7,973 nt of DNA from an uncultured Coriobacteriaceae bacterium (GCA_902772085.1 CACXZL010000085.1:1-7973); one strand, 5' to 3'; shown: positions 1-6,848, numbered from the stretch's first letter. A program made the numbers and translations. The notes: generated from the sequence alone by a model not told the origin.

Positions 1-56
1 ACCACGGCACCGACTATCACAACGACCAGCAAGACCACGACCACGACGTCACTCAT
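1..56 (-). CDS. Second small hydrophobic membrane protein after feoAB (partial, cut by window edge)
   Basis: An ATG at 56-54 opens a minus-strand frame that stays open to the left edge. The 18 visible codons read MSDVVVVVLLVVVIVGAV, which is almost entirely a single membrane helix. The start lies inside the last codons of the upstream 52-residue Cys-rich gene, overlapping it by 8 nt including its TGA. That arrangement suggests translational coupling; no strong Shine-Dalgarno sequence is visible. Position, polarity and the immediate N-terminal helix resemble the preceding FeoB-associated Cys-rich protein, so a second copy of that kind is the best guess. The diagnostic Cys-rich tail lies outside the window, so the family assignment is inference. 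Confidence 0.55.
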   Translation of the reverse strand, partial: MSDVVVVVLLVVVIVGAV

Positions 57-207
57 GGCGCAACTCGCACTTCTTTGTATGTCCGCAGTCGCCCGCAAAG
101 GGGCAGCTTGCACATCCTCCCGAATGACGAGACTTACGCATCGAAGCGACTGCAAGCGCAACGGCCAGCACAATGCCCGCCACCAGAATCACATCCCAAG
201 CGTTCAT
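49..207 (-). CDS. FeoB-associated Cys-rich membrane protein, 52 aa
   Basis: A small one-pass membrane protein that is expected to assist FeoB-mediated ferrous iron uptake, in the manner of the FeoB-associated Cys-rich family (often described as FeoC-like). Residues 4-22 form one hydrophobic helix, followed by a basic stretch (MRKSRH) and a short tail with cysteines at 32, 35, 41 and 47 (C-x2-C-x5-C-x5-C, including GCASCPFAGDC). The ATG at 207 lies 2 nt after the feoAB stop and has AGGG 5 nt upstream, so it is chosen over a longer upstream in-frame start that would run through feoAB. It is almost certainly in one transcript with feoAB. The Cys tail could bind iron or a cluster, or act as a redox switch; the exact function in this family is not settled. 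Confidence 0.85.
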   Translation of the reverse strand: MNAWDVILVAGIVLAVALAVASMRKSRHSGGCASCPFAGDCGHTKKCELRHE

Positions 208-209
208 GC

Positions 210-2576
210 TTACCCTATCCCCAATGCCGTACCGACAAGTCGCACAACGAGCGCCAGAATCCAAGCTATGCCGCATTGCCACAGCACGACTCCCACCGCC
301 CACTTGGCACCCATCTCCCGCTTGATCGAGGCGATAGCCGCCACGCACGGCGTGTAGAGCAACGAAAACACCAGCATGCACGCCGCCGAAAGTGCCGTGA
401 GCACTGCTGTCACACCACTTGCACCGCCAAAGAGCTCACGCATCACGGCCACCACGCTCTCCTTGGCCATGAAGCCACTGATAAGAGACGTCGCGATGCG
501 CCAGTCCCCCAGCCCGATGGGCCTGAGCACAGGCACGAACCAGCTCGAGATCATGGCGAGGATGCTTCCTTCCGACTCGGCAACCATATTGAAGTGCAGG
601 TCGAAGTGAGAGAGGAACCACACCACGACGGTCGCGATCAGGATGACCGAGAAGGCCTTTTGCAGGAAGTCCTTAGCCTTCTCCCAAAGGAGCTGCACCA
701 CGCTCCGCGGACTCGGCATACGGTAGTTTGGCAGCTCGAGCACCAGCGGCACCGCCTCGCCCTTGAAGATAAACCGACTATGCAGCAGCGCCGCCACGAT
801 GCCGCAGAGGATGCCGAGCACGTACAATCCCGTCATCACGACGCCGCCCTGCCCAGGAAAAAAGGCGTTGACGAAGAAGGCGTAGATGGGCAGCTTGGCC
901 GTACAGCTCATGAATGGGGTAAGCAAGATGGTGAGACGACGGTCGCGATCCGACGGAAGCGTGCGCGTGGACATCACGGCAGGCACGGTACAGCCAAATC
1001 CGATGAGCATGGGAACGATGGAGCGACCGGAAAGACCGATCTTGCGCAGGATCTTGTCCATAAAGAACGCCACGCGCGCCAAGTAGCCCGAATCCTCGAG
1101 CAGGGACAGAAAGAAGAACATCACCACGATGATGGGCAGAAACGACAAGACCGAGCCCACGCCCTCAAAGATACCATCGATAATGAGCCCGTGTATTGCC
1201 TCGTTCACCCCCGCGCTCGCCAGCGCCCCATCTGCCCACGCGGTCACAGACCCGATGCCCTCCTCGAGCAGCCCTTGCAGCCACGCGCCAATGACGTTGA
1301 AGGTGAGATGGAAAATCAGCGCCATGATGGCCACAAACACAGGGATGGCCGTCCACTTTCCCGTGAGGATGCGGTCGATGCGCTGGCTGCGCACATGCTC
1401 TTTGCTCTCATGCGGCTTGGCGACACACGCATCGCATACGTCAAAAATGAACGAGAAGCGCATGTCGGCAATGGCGGCGCTGGCATCAAGCCCGCGCTCG
1501 GTCTCCATCTGGCTCACGATATGCCGCACCGTCTCGAGCTCGTTCGCGTCGAGAGCAAGCTGGGCAATGATGAGCTGGTCGCCCTCTATCACCTTGCTTG
1601 CGGCGAAACGCACGGGAAGTCCAGCCCGTTCTGCATGATCCTCGATGAAATGAGCCACGGCATGCAGGCACCGATGGACTGCCCCGCCATCTTGATCGGG
1701 CGAGCAGAAGTCTTGGCGCAGCGGCCGCTCCTGATAATGCGCAACGTGGAGCGCATGACGCACGAGCTCTTCCACGCCCTCGCCCGTCATGGCGCTGATG
1801 GGCACCACGGGGACGCCGAGCATCGACTCGAGCCGGTTCACGTCCACCGAACCGCCGTTTCCCGTGAGCTCGTCCATCATGTTGAGCGCGACCACCAAGG
1901 GAACGTTCATCTCGAGGCATTGCATGGTGAGGTAGAGATTGCGTTCTATGTTTGTGGCATCCACGATGTTTATGATGGCGTGCGGATGCTCGCCGAGCAC
2001 GAAGTTACGGCTTACAAGCTCTTCAGCCGAGTAAGGAGAGAGCGAGTAGATGCCCGGAAGGTCGGTGACCGACGTCTTTGGATGGCCGCGAAGCACGCCG
2101 TCCTTGCGATCCACCGTAACACCCGGGAAGTTGCCCACGTGCTGGTTTGCGCCCGTTAGCTGGTTAAACAATGTCGTCTTGCCACAGTTCTGGTTGCCCA
2201 CCAGCGCAAACGACAAAACCGTACTCTCAGGTAGCGGATCGCCGCTTCCCTTGGGATGGAACTTGCCCTCCTCACCTAGACCAGGATGCACGGCCTCGGG
2301 CACATGCACGCGCGAAGCACCTGACGTCGATTCCTCAGGCCCGCGGTACCCTACGTCCACGACGTCTATACACGCAGCATCGTCGAGGCGAAGCGTAAGC
2401 TCATATCCATGAATGCGTAGTTGCATCGGGTCGCCCATCGGCGCATATTTCACCAGCGTCACGCGGACTCCCGGAATCACACCCATGTCGAGGAAATGCT
2501 GCCGTAGCGCGCCCTCACCACCGACCTTTTCTATCACGGCACTCTGGCCTATCTCAAGCTCTCGTAACGTCATCAT
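210..2576 (-). CDS. feoB: Ferrous iron transporter, FeoA-FeoB fusion (788 aa)
   Basis: An inner-membrane Fe(II) importer driven or gated by a GTPase domain. Residues 1-75 are a FeoA SH3-like domain, 76-118 a linker, and about 119-280 the G domain: G1 GNQNCGKTT (127-135), G2 region GNFPGVTV (148-155), G3 DLPG (172-175), G4 NMMD (232-235), G5 SA (261-262). A cytosolic helical region follows. From about 408 comes the polytopic membrane core, with the gate signature GFGCTVPAVMSTRT (526-539) and the conserved YTPCVAAIA (741-749). All key motifs are intact and the length fits a FeoA plus FeoB fusion. The ATG at 2576 is preferred over an upstream in-frame ATG (2636) because GGAGGG (2588-2583) sits just before it and the FeoA domain begins immediately. 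A CDAC pair (381-384) lies between the G domain and the membrane core. Downstream, two tiny membrane genes follow in the same operon. Confidence 0.97.
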   Translation of the reverse strand: MMTLRELEIGQSAVIEKVGGEGALRQHFLDMGVIPGVRVTLVKYAPMGDPMQLRIHGYELTLRLDDAACIDVVDVGYRGPEESTSGASRVHVPEAVHPGLGEEGKFHPKGSGDPLPESTVLSFALVGNQNCGKTTLFNQLTGANQHVGNFPGVTVDRKDGVLRGHPKTSVTDLPGIYSLSPYSAEELVSRNFVLGEHPHAIINIVDATNIERNLYLTMQCLEMNVPLVVALNMMDELTGNGGSVDVNRLESMLGVPVVPISAMTGEGVEELVRHALHVAHYQERPLRQDFCSPDQDGGAVHRCLHAVAHFIEDHAERAGLPVRFAASKVIEGDQLIIAQLALDANELETVRHIVSQMETERGLDASAAIADMRFSFIFDVCDACVAKPHESKEHVRSQRIDRILTGKWTAIPVFVAIMALIFHLTFNVIGAWLQGLLEEGIGSVTAWADGALASAGVNEAIHGLIIDGIFEGVGSVLSFLPIIVVMFFFLSLLEDSGYLARVAFFMDKILRKIGLSGRSIVPMLIGFGCTVPAVMSTRTLPSDRDRRLTILLTPFMSCTAKLPIYAFFVNAFFPGQGGVVMTGLYVLGILCGIVAALLHSRFIFKGEAVPLVLELPNYRMPSPRSVVQLLWEKAKDFLQKAFSVILIATVVVWFLSHFDLHFNMVAESEGSILAMISSWFVPVLRPIGLGDWRIATSLISGFMAKESVVAVMRELFGGASGVTAVLTALSAACMLVFSLLYTPCVAAIASIKREMGAKWAVGVVLWQCGIAWILALVVRLVGTALGIG

Positions 2577-2582
2577 CTGCCG

Positions 2583-2588
2583 CCCTCC
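2583..2588 (-). promoter_or_regulatory. Ribosome binding site deciding the feoAB start
   Basis: GGAGGG on the minus strand lies 6 nt before the ATG at 2576. It settles the start of feoAB at MMTLREL rather than at the ATG 20 codons upstream, whose extra residues do not belong to the FeoA domain. Confidence 0.8.
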
Positions 2589-2652
2589 AAGGCGCACAAA
2601 AGGGGTTGTTCTCCTACGCCAATACACGACTCGCACCCGACAAGCCGTGAGG

Positions 2653-2671
2653 TTTAGTTAGTACATATCCA
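2653..2671. promoter_or_regulatory. Possible iron-box half-site in the divergent feoAB control region
   Basis: TTTAGTTAG (2653-2661) matches 7 of 9 positions of the left half of the DtxR/IdeR iron-box consensus (TTAGGTTAG). The right half of the 19-bp window does not match. It lies 77 bp upstream of the feoAB start in the gap between the two divergent genes, where an iron-dependent operator would be expected. A weak minus-strand -35-like TTGTCT lies nearby, but no convincing -10 accompanies it. Treat as a hint only. Confidence 0.22.
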
Positions 2672-2723
2672 TTTTCTCACAGACAACGAGCGATGGCCGT
2701 CCCGTTGAAAGGTTTTATGCACC

Positions 2724-3071
2724 TTGACCACGTATCTAGCGCACTTTGTCGACATAGATCCATCCTCCCTTGGCGCCATAGCCCGCGTGCAGGAGGTGCT
2801 GGCAGGCGTTCACCAGTTCAAGTGCACGGCGTGCCACTATTGCACCGACGGCTGCCCCATGAGCATACCCATCCCCGACTTCTTCAAGGCCATGAACCGC
2901 AAGCTCATCTTCGAGAACGAGGCCGACGCCTTGAAGCGCTACAGAAGCACCGCAAAGAAGGCCGGCGTAAACGCAAGCGACTGCATCCAGTGTGACCAGT
3001 GCGAGGATGCCTGTCCGCAGCGGTTGCCCATTATCAAGTACCTGCAGGAAGTCGCAGACGCGCTCGAGTAG
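2724..3071 (+). CDS. Dicluster [4Fe-4S] C-terminal domain of a COG1453-type aldo/keto reductase, probably truncated
   Basis: A 115-residue protein with two ferredoxin-like motifs: C34-x2-C37-x2-C40-x3-C44-P and C87-x2-C90-x2-C93-x3-C97-P. All eight ligands for two [4Fe-4S] clusters are present. The linking text (GCPMSIPIPDFF, ACPQRLPIIKYLQEV) is the style of the C-terminal extension of COG1453-type aldo/keto reductases, which normally follows a TIM-barrel of about 270 residues. That barrel is absent here, because feoAB begins just upstream in the other direction. The only usable in-frame start is TTG at 2724, with AAAGG 11 nt upstream, which is a poor start. An overlapping frame (2693-2740) carries PLKGFMHLDHV, loosely like the end of such a barrel, suggesting a frameshifted fragment. 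It could be an expressed mini-ferredoxin, but a gene remnant is more likely. Confidence 0.65.
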   Translation: MTTYLAHFVDIDPSSLGAIARVQEVLAGVHQFKCTACHYCTDGCPMSIPIPDFFKAMNRKLIFENEADALKRYRSTAKKAGVNASDCIQCDQCEDACPQRLPIIKYLQEVADALE

Positions 3072-3098
3072 AAAAGCCAGCACGTTGTATCGGATGAA

Positions 3099-3118
3099 CG
3101 ATAGTTTATCGCTTTTTT
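3099..3118 (+). terminator. Weak intrinsic terminator after the Fe-S protein
   Basis: CGATA (3099-3103) pairs with TATCG (3107-3111) around a 3-nt loop and is followed by C and six T (3113-3118), 28 nt after the stop codon of the 4Fe-4S gene. The stem is short and AT-rich, so termination may be inefficient. Confidence 0.35.
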
Positions 3119-3131
3119 CGTTTGAGCAGGT

Positions 3132-3162
3132 AGAGGGACCATTCGTTGCGGGTGGTCCCTCT
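3132..3162. repeat. Perfect 10-bp inverted repeat (hairpin) between the Fe-S gene and the GH4 gene
   Basis: AGAGGGACCA (3132-3141) and TGGTCCCTCT (3153-3162) are perfect reverse complements around an 11-nt loop. No T-run follows on either strand, so it is not a textbook intrinsic terminator. It could be a second, U-tract-poor terminator, an RNA-stability hairpin or an operator. It lies 180 bp upstream of the GH4 start; the remainder up to the GH4 gene shows no further gene. Confidence 0.7.
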
Positions 3163-3296
3163 GGTCGTCTCTGAACTCACGCAAGCACACAGCGCTCGAG
3201 CAGCGGCGTTGCCCCGGCGGTCTTCCAGCGCCTGGGTCCCGGAGCGTCGGCTATGGACAACATTGACTCGTGGTATGCACGAGACGTCCTGCGCCC

Positions 3297-3302
3297 TATA
3301 CT
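3297..3302 (+). promoter_or_regulatory. Candidate -10 element for the GH4 gene
   Basis: TATACT (5 of 6 to the TATAAT consensus) sits 39 nt before the GH4 ATG, an ordinary leader length. The best TTGACT-like box (3263-3268) is 28 nt away, too far for a standard sigma70 pair, so an activator or another promoter may be involved. Confidence 0.3.
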
Positions 3303-3341
3303 ATGAAGTGATATTGGCCTCTCCCACAGGAAGGAAACCCC

Positions 3342-4745
3342 ATGAAAGACGGACTGAAGATTGCGACCATCGGCGGTGGCTCAAGCTACACGCCCGAACT
3401 CATGAACGGGTTCATCAAACGCTATGATCGTTTGCCGATAAAGGAGATTTGGCTCGTCGACGTGGAACGCGGTCGCGAAAAGCTCGAGATCGTCGGCGCA
3501 CTCGCGCAGCGCATGTGGGACAAGAGCGGCCACGACGTCAAGGTCCACCTCACGCTCGACCGCCGCGAGGCGCTGCGCGACGCCGACTTCGTCACCACGC
3601 AGTTCCGTGTGGGCCTGCTCGAGGCGCGCATCAAGGACGAGCGCATCCCCTTCAGCTATGGCATGCTCGGTCAGGAGACCAACGGTGCTGGCGGTATGTT
3701 TAAGGCCCTGCGCACCATCCCCGTGATCCTCGACATCGTGGAGGAAATGAAGGAGCTCTGCCCCGACGCCTGGCTCGTAAACTTCACCAATCCGAGCGGC
3801 ATGGTCACCGAATCCGTGATCCGCTACGGAGGCTGGGACCGCTGCATCGGCCTTTGCAACGTGCCCATCGGCTCCATGCTGACCGAACCTCAGCTCATAA
3901 ACAAGACCATGGACGAGCTCGTATTCCGCTTTGCCGGCATCGACCACTTCCACTGGCACCGCGTCTTTGACGCCGCCACTGGAACCGAGGTCACGATGGA
4001 CATCATCGACGGCATGCTCGACCCGGAGAAGGATGACGGCACCCCCGCAAACATCCACAACATCCCCTTCGCACGTGAGCAGCTCGAGCACTTGCGCATG
4101 ATTCCATGCGGATACCATCGCTATTACTATCTGCAGACCGAGATGCTCGAAGACGGGCTCAAGGAGTTCGCCGACCCAGAGAAGGGAACGCGCGCCCAGC
4201 AGGTGAAGGCCGTGGAGGACGAGCTCTTCGAGCTCTATCGTGATCCCGCACTCGCCGAGATGCCCGACCTACTGGCCAAACGCGGCGGCGCCCACTATTC
4301 CGACGTGGCCACCGAGTCCGTCGCCGCCATCTACAACGACGCGAACGAGCACATCGTATGCTCCACGCTGAATCGCGGGGCCATACCCGACCTGCCGGCC
4401 GATGCCGTGGTGCAGGTGAGCAGCTTCGTGGGTGGCGCCGGAGCGCAGCCCGTCGCCTTCGGGCCGCTGCCCGCGTCGGCGCGCGGTTATCTCCAGCTGA
4501 TGTGGAACATGCAACGTCTCGTGGAGGAGGCAGCCGTCACAGGCGACTATGGCGCCCTGATGGAAGCCGTGGCACTCAACCCACAAACACCTGCCGGAAC
4601 CACGGCACAGCGGGTCATCGACGAGCTGCTTGTTGCCCATAAAGCGTTCCTCCCGCAATTTGCAAACAAAATCGCAGAGCTTGAGGCTGCGGGCATCACG
4701 ATCAAGGACGATACGGTCCGCGACCTCTGCGCACAAGGTCTGTAA
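3342..4745 (+). CDS. Glycoside hydrolase family 4, 6-phospho-beta-glucosidase type (467 aa)
   Basis: A cytoplasmic NAD- and Mn-dependent hydrolase that cleaves phosphorylated disaccharides (cellobiose or aryl-beta-glucoside 6-phosphates) by the redox-elimination mechanism of GH4. The NAD-binding loop GGGSSYTPEL is at residues 11-20. NFTNPSGMVTE (147-157), the metal ligand Cys172 in LCNVP (171-175) and His202 in GIDHFHW (199-205) follow in family order, as does the candidate catalytic-base tyrosine in IPCGYHRYYY (254-263). CNVP, rather than the CDMP- or CHS-type sequences of the alpha-glycoside members, points to beta-glucoside 6-phosphates; exact substrate is inferred. Length is normal and no key residue is missing. 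AGGAAGGAA ends 5 nt before the ATG. It stands alone, with no PTS or other sugar transporter within the window, so its substrate must be imported and phosphorylated by genes elsewhere. A strong hairpin follows. Confidence 0.95.
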   Translation: MKDGLKIATIGGGSSYTPELMNGFIKRYDRLPIKEIWLVDVERGREKLEIVGALAQRMWDKSGHDVKVHLTLDRREALRDADFVTTQFRVGLLEARIKDERIPFSYGMLGQETNGAGGMFKALRTIPVILDIVEEMKELCPDAWLVNFTNPSGMVTESVIRYGGWDRCIGLCNVPIGSMLTEPQLINKTMDELVFRFAGIDHFHWHRVFDAATGTEVTMDIIDGMLDPEKDDGTPANIHNIPFAREQLEHLRMIPCGYHRYYYLQTEMLEDGLKEFADPEKGTRAQQVKAVEDELFELYRDPALAEMPDLLAKRGGAHYSDVATESVAAIYNDANEHIVCSTLNRGAIPDLPADAVVQVSSFVGGAGAQPVAFGPLPASARGYLQLMWNMQRLVEEAAVTGDYGALMEAVALNPQTPAGTTAQRVIDELLVAHKAFLPQFANKIAELEAAGITIKDDTVRDLCAQGL

Positions 4746-4762
4746 TCCCATCGGGTATCGTC

Positions 4763-4802
4763 GCCGGGATGGCTGATAGAAACTCTCTTCGGCCATCCCG
4801 GC
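4763..4802 (+). terminator. Hairpin terminator candidate after the GH4 gene
   Basis: GCCGGGATGGC (4763-4773) pairs perfectly over 11 bp with GCCATCCCGGC (4792-4802) around an 18-nt loop, starting 18 nt after the GH4 stop. Only ATTT follows, so the U-tract is weak, but the position between two complete genes and the very stable stem favour termination on the plus strand. Confidence 0.6.
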
Positions 4803-4845
4803 ATTTGCCAAAAAGTAAAACTATTCGTCCCGTCCCGACGCCGAG

Positions 4846-4854
4846 TGGTACAAT
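4846..4854 (+). promoter_or_regulatory. Extended -10 promoter for the cysteine synthase gene
   Basis: TGGTACAAT (4846-4854) is an extended -10 (TG-N-TACAAT, 5 of 6 to TATAAT) located 36 nt before the ATG at 4891 and after the GH4 hairpin. There is no good -35 at the usual spacing, which is normal for extended -10 promoters. Transcription would start near 4861, giving a ~30-nt leader. Confidence 0.5.
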
Positions 4855-4890
4855 CGCCTCTCAGCACCCCAACGGAGACCGGAGGCAAAG

Positions 4891-5838
4891 ATGGTATATG
4901 GCAGCATTCTGGAAGCGGTGGGTCACACGCCACTTGTGCAGCTACGACGTATCGCCGAGCCGCAGAACGCACGCATCCTCGTAAAGTTCGAAGCCACGAA
5001 TGTAGGGGGATCCATCAAGACTCGCACCGCATTGCAGATGGTGCGTGCCGCAGAAGAACGCGGCGACCTGCAGCCTGACTCCATCATCGTCGAACCCACC
5101 AGCGGCAACCAAGGCATTGGCTTGGCGCTTGTCGCGGCCGTTTTGGGATATCAGGCAAAGATTATCATGCCCGATTCCGTCTCGATCGAACGTCGCAAAC
5201 TCGTGGTACACTACGGCGCACAGGTCCTGCTCGAGCACGACGACGGAGACATCGGCGCATGCGTTGATCGCTGCATCCAGCGCGCCTTGCACATGGCCGA
5301 GGAGGATTCTCGCGTCTACGTTCCCCAGCAGTTCGAGAACCGCGACAATCTCGCGGCGCATCGTGAGCACACGGCTCAAGAGATTCTCGCCGACGTCGAC
5401 TCGCGCATCGATGGGTTTTGTTCCGGCATCGGTACCGGTGGCACCATCACGGGTATCGGCAGCGTGCTCCGCGAGGCAAACCCCGATATCCGTATCTGGG
5501 CTGTGGAGCCGGAGAACGCTGCAATTCTTTCTGGCGGATCGGTTGGCACGCATCTGCAGATGGGCATCGGCGACGGGATCATTCCCGAGATCCTCGACAC
5601 GCACATCTATGACCGCATCTCCATCGTCACGGACATCGAAGCGATGGAGATGACGCGCCGTCTCGCGCGCGAGGAAGGCCTTATGTGCGGCATCTCCAGC
5701 GGCACCAACGTGGTAGCGGCCGTACGCATGGCACGAGAGCTCGGGCCCGGCAAGACGGTCGTCACCATCCTGCCCGACACTGGCGAGCGCTACATCTCCA
5801 CCAAGCTCTTCTGCGGCGAAGAAGGTCTCATCTTTTAG
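4891..5838 (+). CDS. cysK: Cysteine synthase family PLP enzyme (variant active-site motifs), 315 aa
   Basis: A cytosolic PLP-dependent beta-replacement enzyme expected to make L-cysteine from an activated serine (O-acetylserine in the typical family member) and sulfide. The internal aldimine lysine is K43 in NVGGSIKTR (37-45). The substrate loop is EPTSGNQGIGLA (68-79), the PLP phosphate loop is GTGGTITG (181-188), and PDTGERYIST (295-304) closes the pyridine-nitrogen side. Most CysK proteins carry N-P-G-G-S-[VI]-K-D-R and TSGNTG, so this one differs at Val38, Thr44 and Gln74. These changes look systematic rather than decayed, because all the surrounding residues are kept. It is therefore a divergent clade of cysteine synthase or a relative using another activated serine. 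GGAGG lies 5 nt before the ATG. The ZIP transporter gene follows 71 nt later in the same direction. Confidence 0.9.
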   Translation: MVYGSILEAVGHTPLVQLRRIAEPQNARILVKFEATNVGGSIKTRTALQMVRAAEERGDLQPDSIIVEPTSGNQGIGLALVAAVLGYQAKIIMPDSVSIERRKLVVHYGAQVLLEHDDGDIGACVDRCIQRALHMAEEDSRVYVPQQFENRDNLAAHREHTAQEILADVDSRIDGFCSGIGTGGTITGIGSVLREANPDIRIWAVEPENAAILSGGSVGTHLQMGIGDGIIPEILDTHIYDRISIVTDIEAMEMTRRLAREEGLMCGISSGTNVVAAVRMARELGPGKTVVTILPDTGERYISTKLFCGEEGLIF

Positions 5839-5909
5839 CTTCGTAGTCCGTCGATCACATCCCGGCGGTCATATGGCGACCATACATACAATACGGAGGA
5901 GGAATATCG

Positions 5910-6689
5910 ATGGACTTGCACATACTCGGTGGTTTGATGCTTCCCTTCTTGGGAACTACGCTCGGCGCAGCAATGGTATTTCTTCTCAAAGGCGCCATCT
6001 CGCAAACGTTGCAACGCATACTCACCGGCTTCGCGGCCGGCGTTATGGTGGCAGCCTCGTTCTGGAGCCTGCTGCAACCGGCGCTCGAGGGATCGGCGCA
6101 CCTCGGCCATCTTTCTTTCGTTCCCGCGTCGGTCGGGTTTCTCATTGGCATCGGCTTCCTGCTCCTGCTCGACGAGGTCACGCCGCACATGCATATGGAC
6201 AACGGCGAAGAAGGTCCCAAAAGCAGCCTCAAGCGTACGACCAAACTCATCCTCGCCGTGACGCTGCACAACATACCTGAGGGCATGGCCGTAGGCGTCG
6301 TATATGCAAACCTCCTCGCAGGCAGCGACCTCGTGAGCGCGGCAGGCTCTTTGGCACTAGCGCTCGGCATCGCCATCCAGAACTTCCCTGAAGGGGCAAT
6401 CGTCTCCATGCCGTTGCGCGCCGAAGGCATGCCCAAGGGAAAGACGTTCCTCTACGGCATGCTCTCCGGCGCGGTGGAGCCCGTTGCCGCGATCGTGACC
6501 ATCTTGGCATCAAGCCTCGTCACATCGTTGCTCCCGTACTTGCTAGCCTTTGCGGCAGGAGCGATGTTTTACGTGGTGGTAGAGGAGCTTATTCCCGAGA
6601 TGAGCGAAGGCAAGCACTCGAACGCGGGCACCATCGCCTTCAGCCTCGGTTTCGTGCTAATGATGGTGCTCGACGTCGCCCTCGGCTAA
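5910..6689 (+). CDS. ZIP family divalent metal transporter, GufA type (259 aa)
   Basis: An inner-membrane importer of zinc and/or other divalent metals. The hydrophobic pattern gives about eight membrane helices and the length fits bacterial ZIP proteins. The paired metal-site motifs are intact: HNIPEG (120-125) and QNFPEG (157-162), with further conserved acids at GAVEP (187-191) and EELIPE (225-230). A cytosolic loop after the third helix carries TPHMHMDNGEE (91-101), whose histidines and acidic residues are typical of the variable metal-binding loop of ZIP proteins. GGAGGAGG (5895-5902) precedes the ATG by 7 nt. The 71-nt gap from the cysteine synthase holds no hairpin that I could see, so read-through from that promoter is likely. 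Which metal is carried (zinc, iron or manganese) cannot be told from sequence alone. Confidence 0.95.
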   Translation: MDLHILGGLMLPFLGTTLGAAMVFLLKGAISQTLQRILTGFAAGVMVAASFWSLLQPALEGSAHLGHLSFVPASVGFLIGIGFLLLLDEVTPHMHMDNGEEGPKSSLKRTTKLILAVTLHNIPEGMAVGVVYANLLAGSDLVSAAGSLALALGIAIQNFPEGAIVSMPLRAEGMPKGKTFLYGMLSGAVEPVAAIVTILASSLVTSLLPYLLAFAAGAMFYVVVEELIPEMSEGKHSNAGTIAFSLGFVLMMVLDVALG

Positions 6690-6733
6690 CGCACCGTGAC
6701 TTCGACGCACATGAGCTCTTAACGCGCATGGAT

Positions 6734-6769
6734 AGCTCGTGCTGGGTTTGGCCACCTTCGAGCTGTTTT
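6734..6769 (+). terminator. Possible terminator after the ZIP gene
   Basis: AGCTCG (6734-6739) and CGAGCT (6759-6764) form a 6-bp outer stem around a 19-nt loop, followed by G and four T. It lies 45 nt after the ZIP stop, between convergent genes. The stem and U-tract are both modest. Confidence 0.3.
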
Positions 6770-6848
6770 GAGGGACTGTCAAACACCTCTCGCTCCGTCA
6801 CACACCTCGATGAATGGATTCTCAACCCGCGCCATACAAGAACAAGCA

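Noticed and set aside
75..2159. A 694-codon open frame on the plus strand opposite feoAB
   Set aside because: Its translation is rich in His, Arg and Glu without any domain, and it mirrors the codon pattern of feoAB on the other strand. It is a GC-rich antisense shadow.
3128..3170. T-box-like sequence (GCGGGTGGTCCC) in the hairpin upstream of the GH4 gene
   Set aside because: Only GGGTGG matches the T-box core; the ACCGCG part is missing, no specifier stem is evident, and the downstream gene is not an amino-acid or tRNA-related gene.
3381..4118. A 245-codon minus-strand frame opposite the GH4 gene
   Set aside because: It lies wholly within a gene with intact catalytic motifs on the other strand, and has no recognisable domain or ribosome binding site.
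4942..5604. A 220-codon minus-strand frame opposite the cysteine synthase gene
   Set aside because: Shadow of a strongly supported gene; no motif and no start signal.
5839..5909. TACAAT (5887-5892) as a promoter for the ZIP gene
   Set aside because: It lies so close to the Shine-Dalgarno sequence that transcription would start within or just before it, and no -35 is present.
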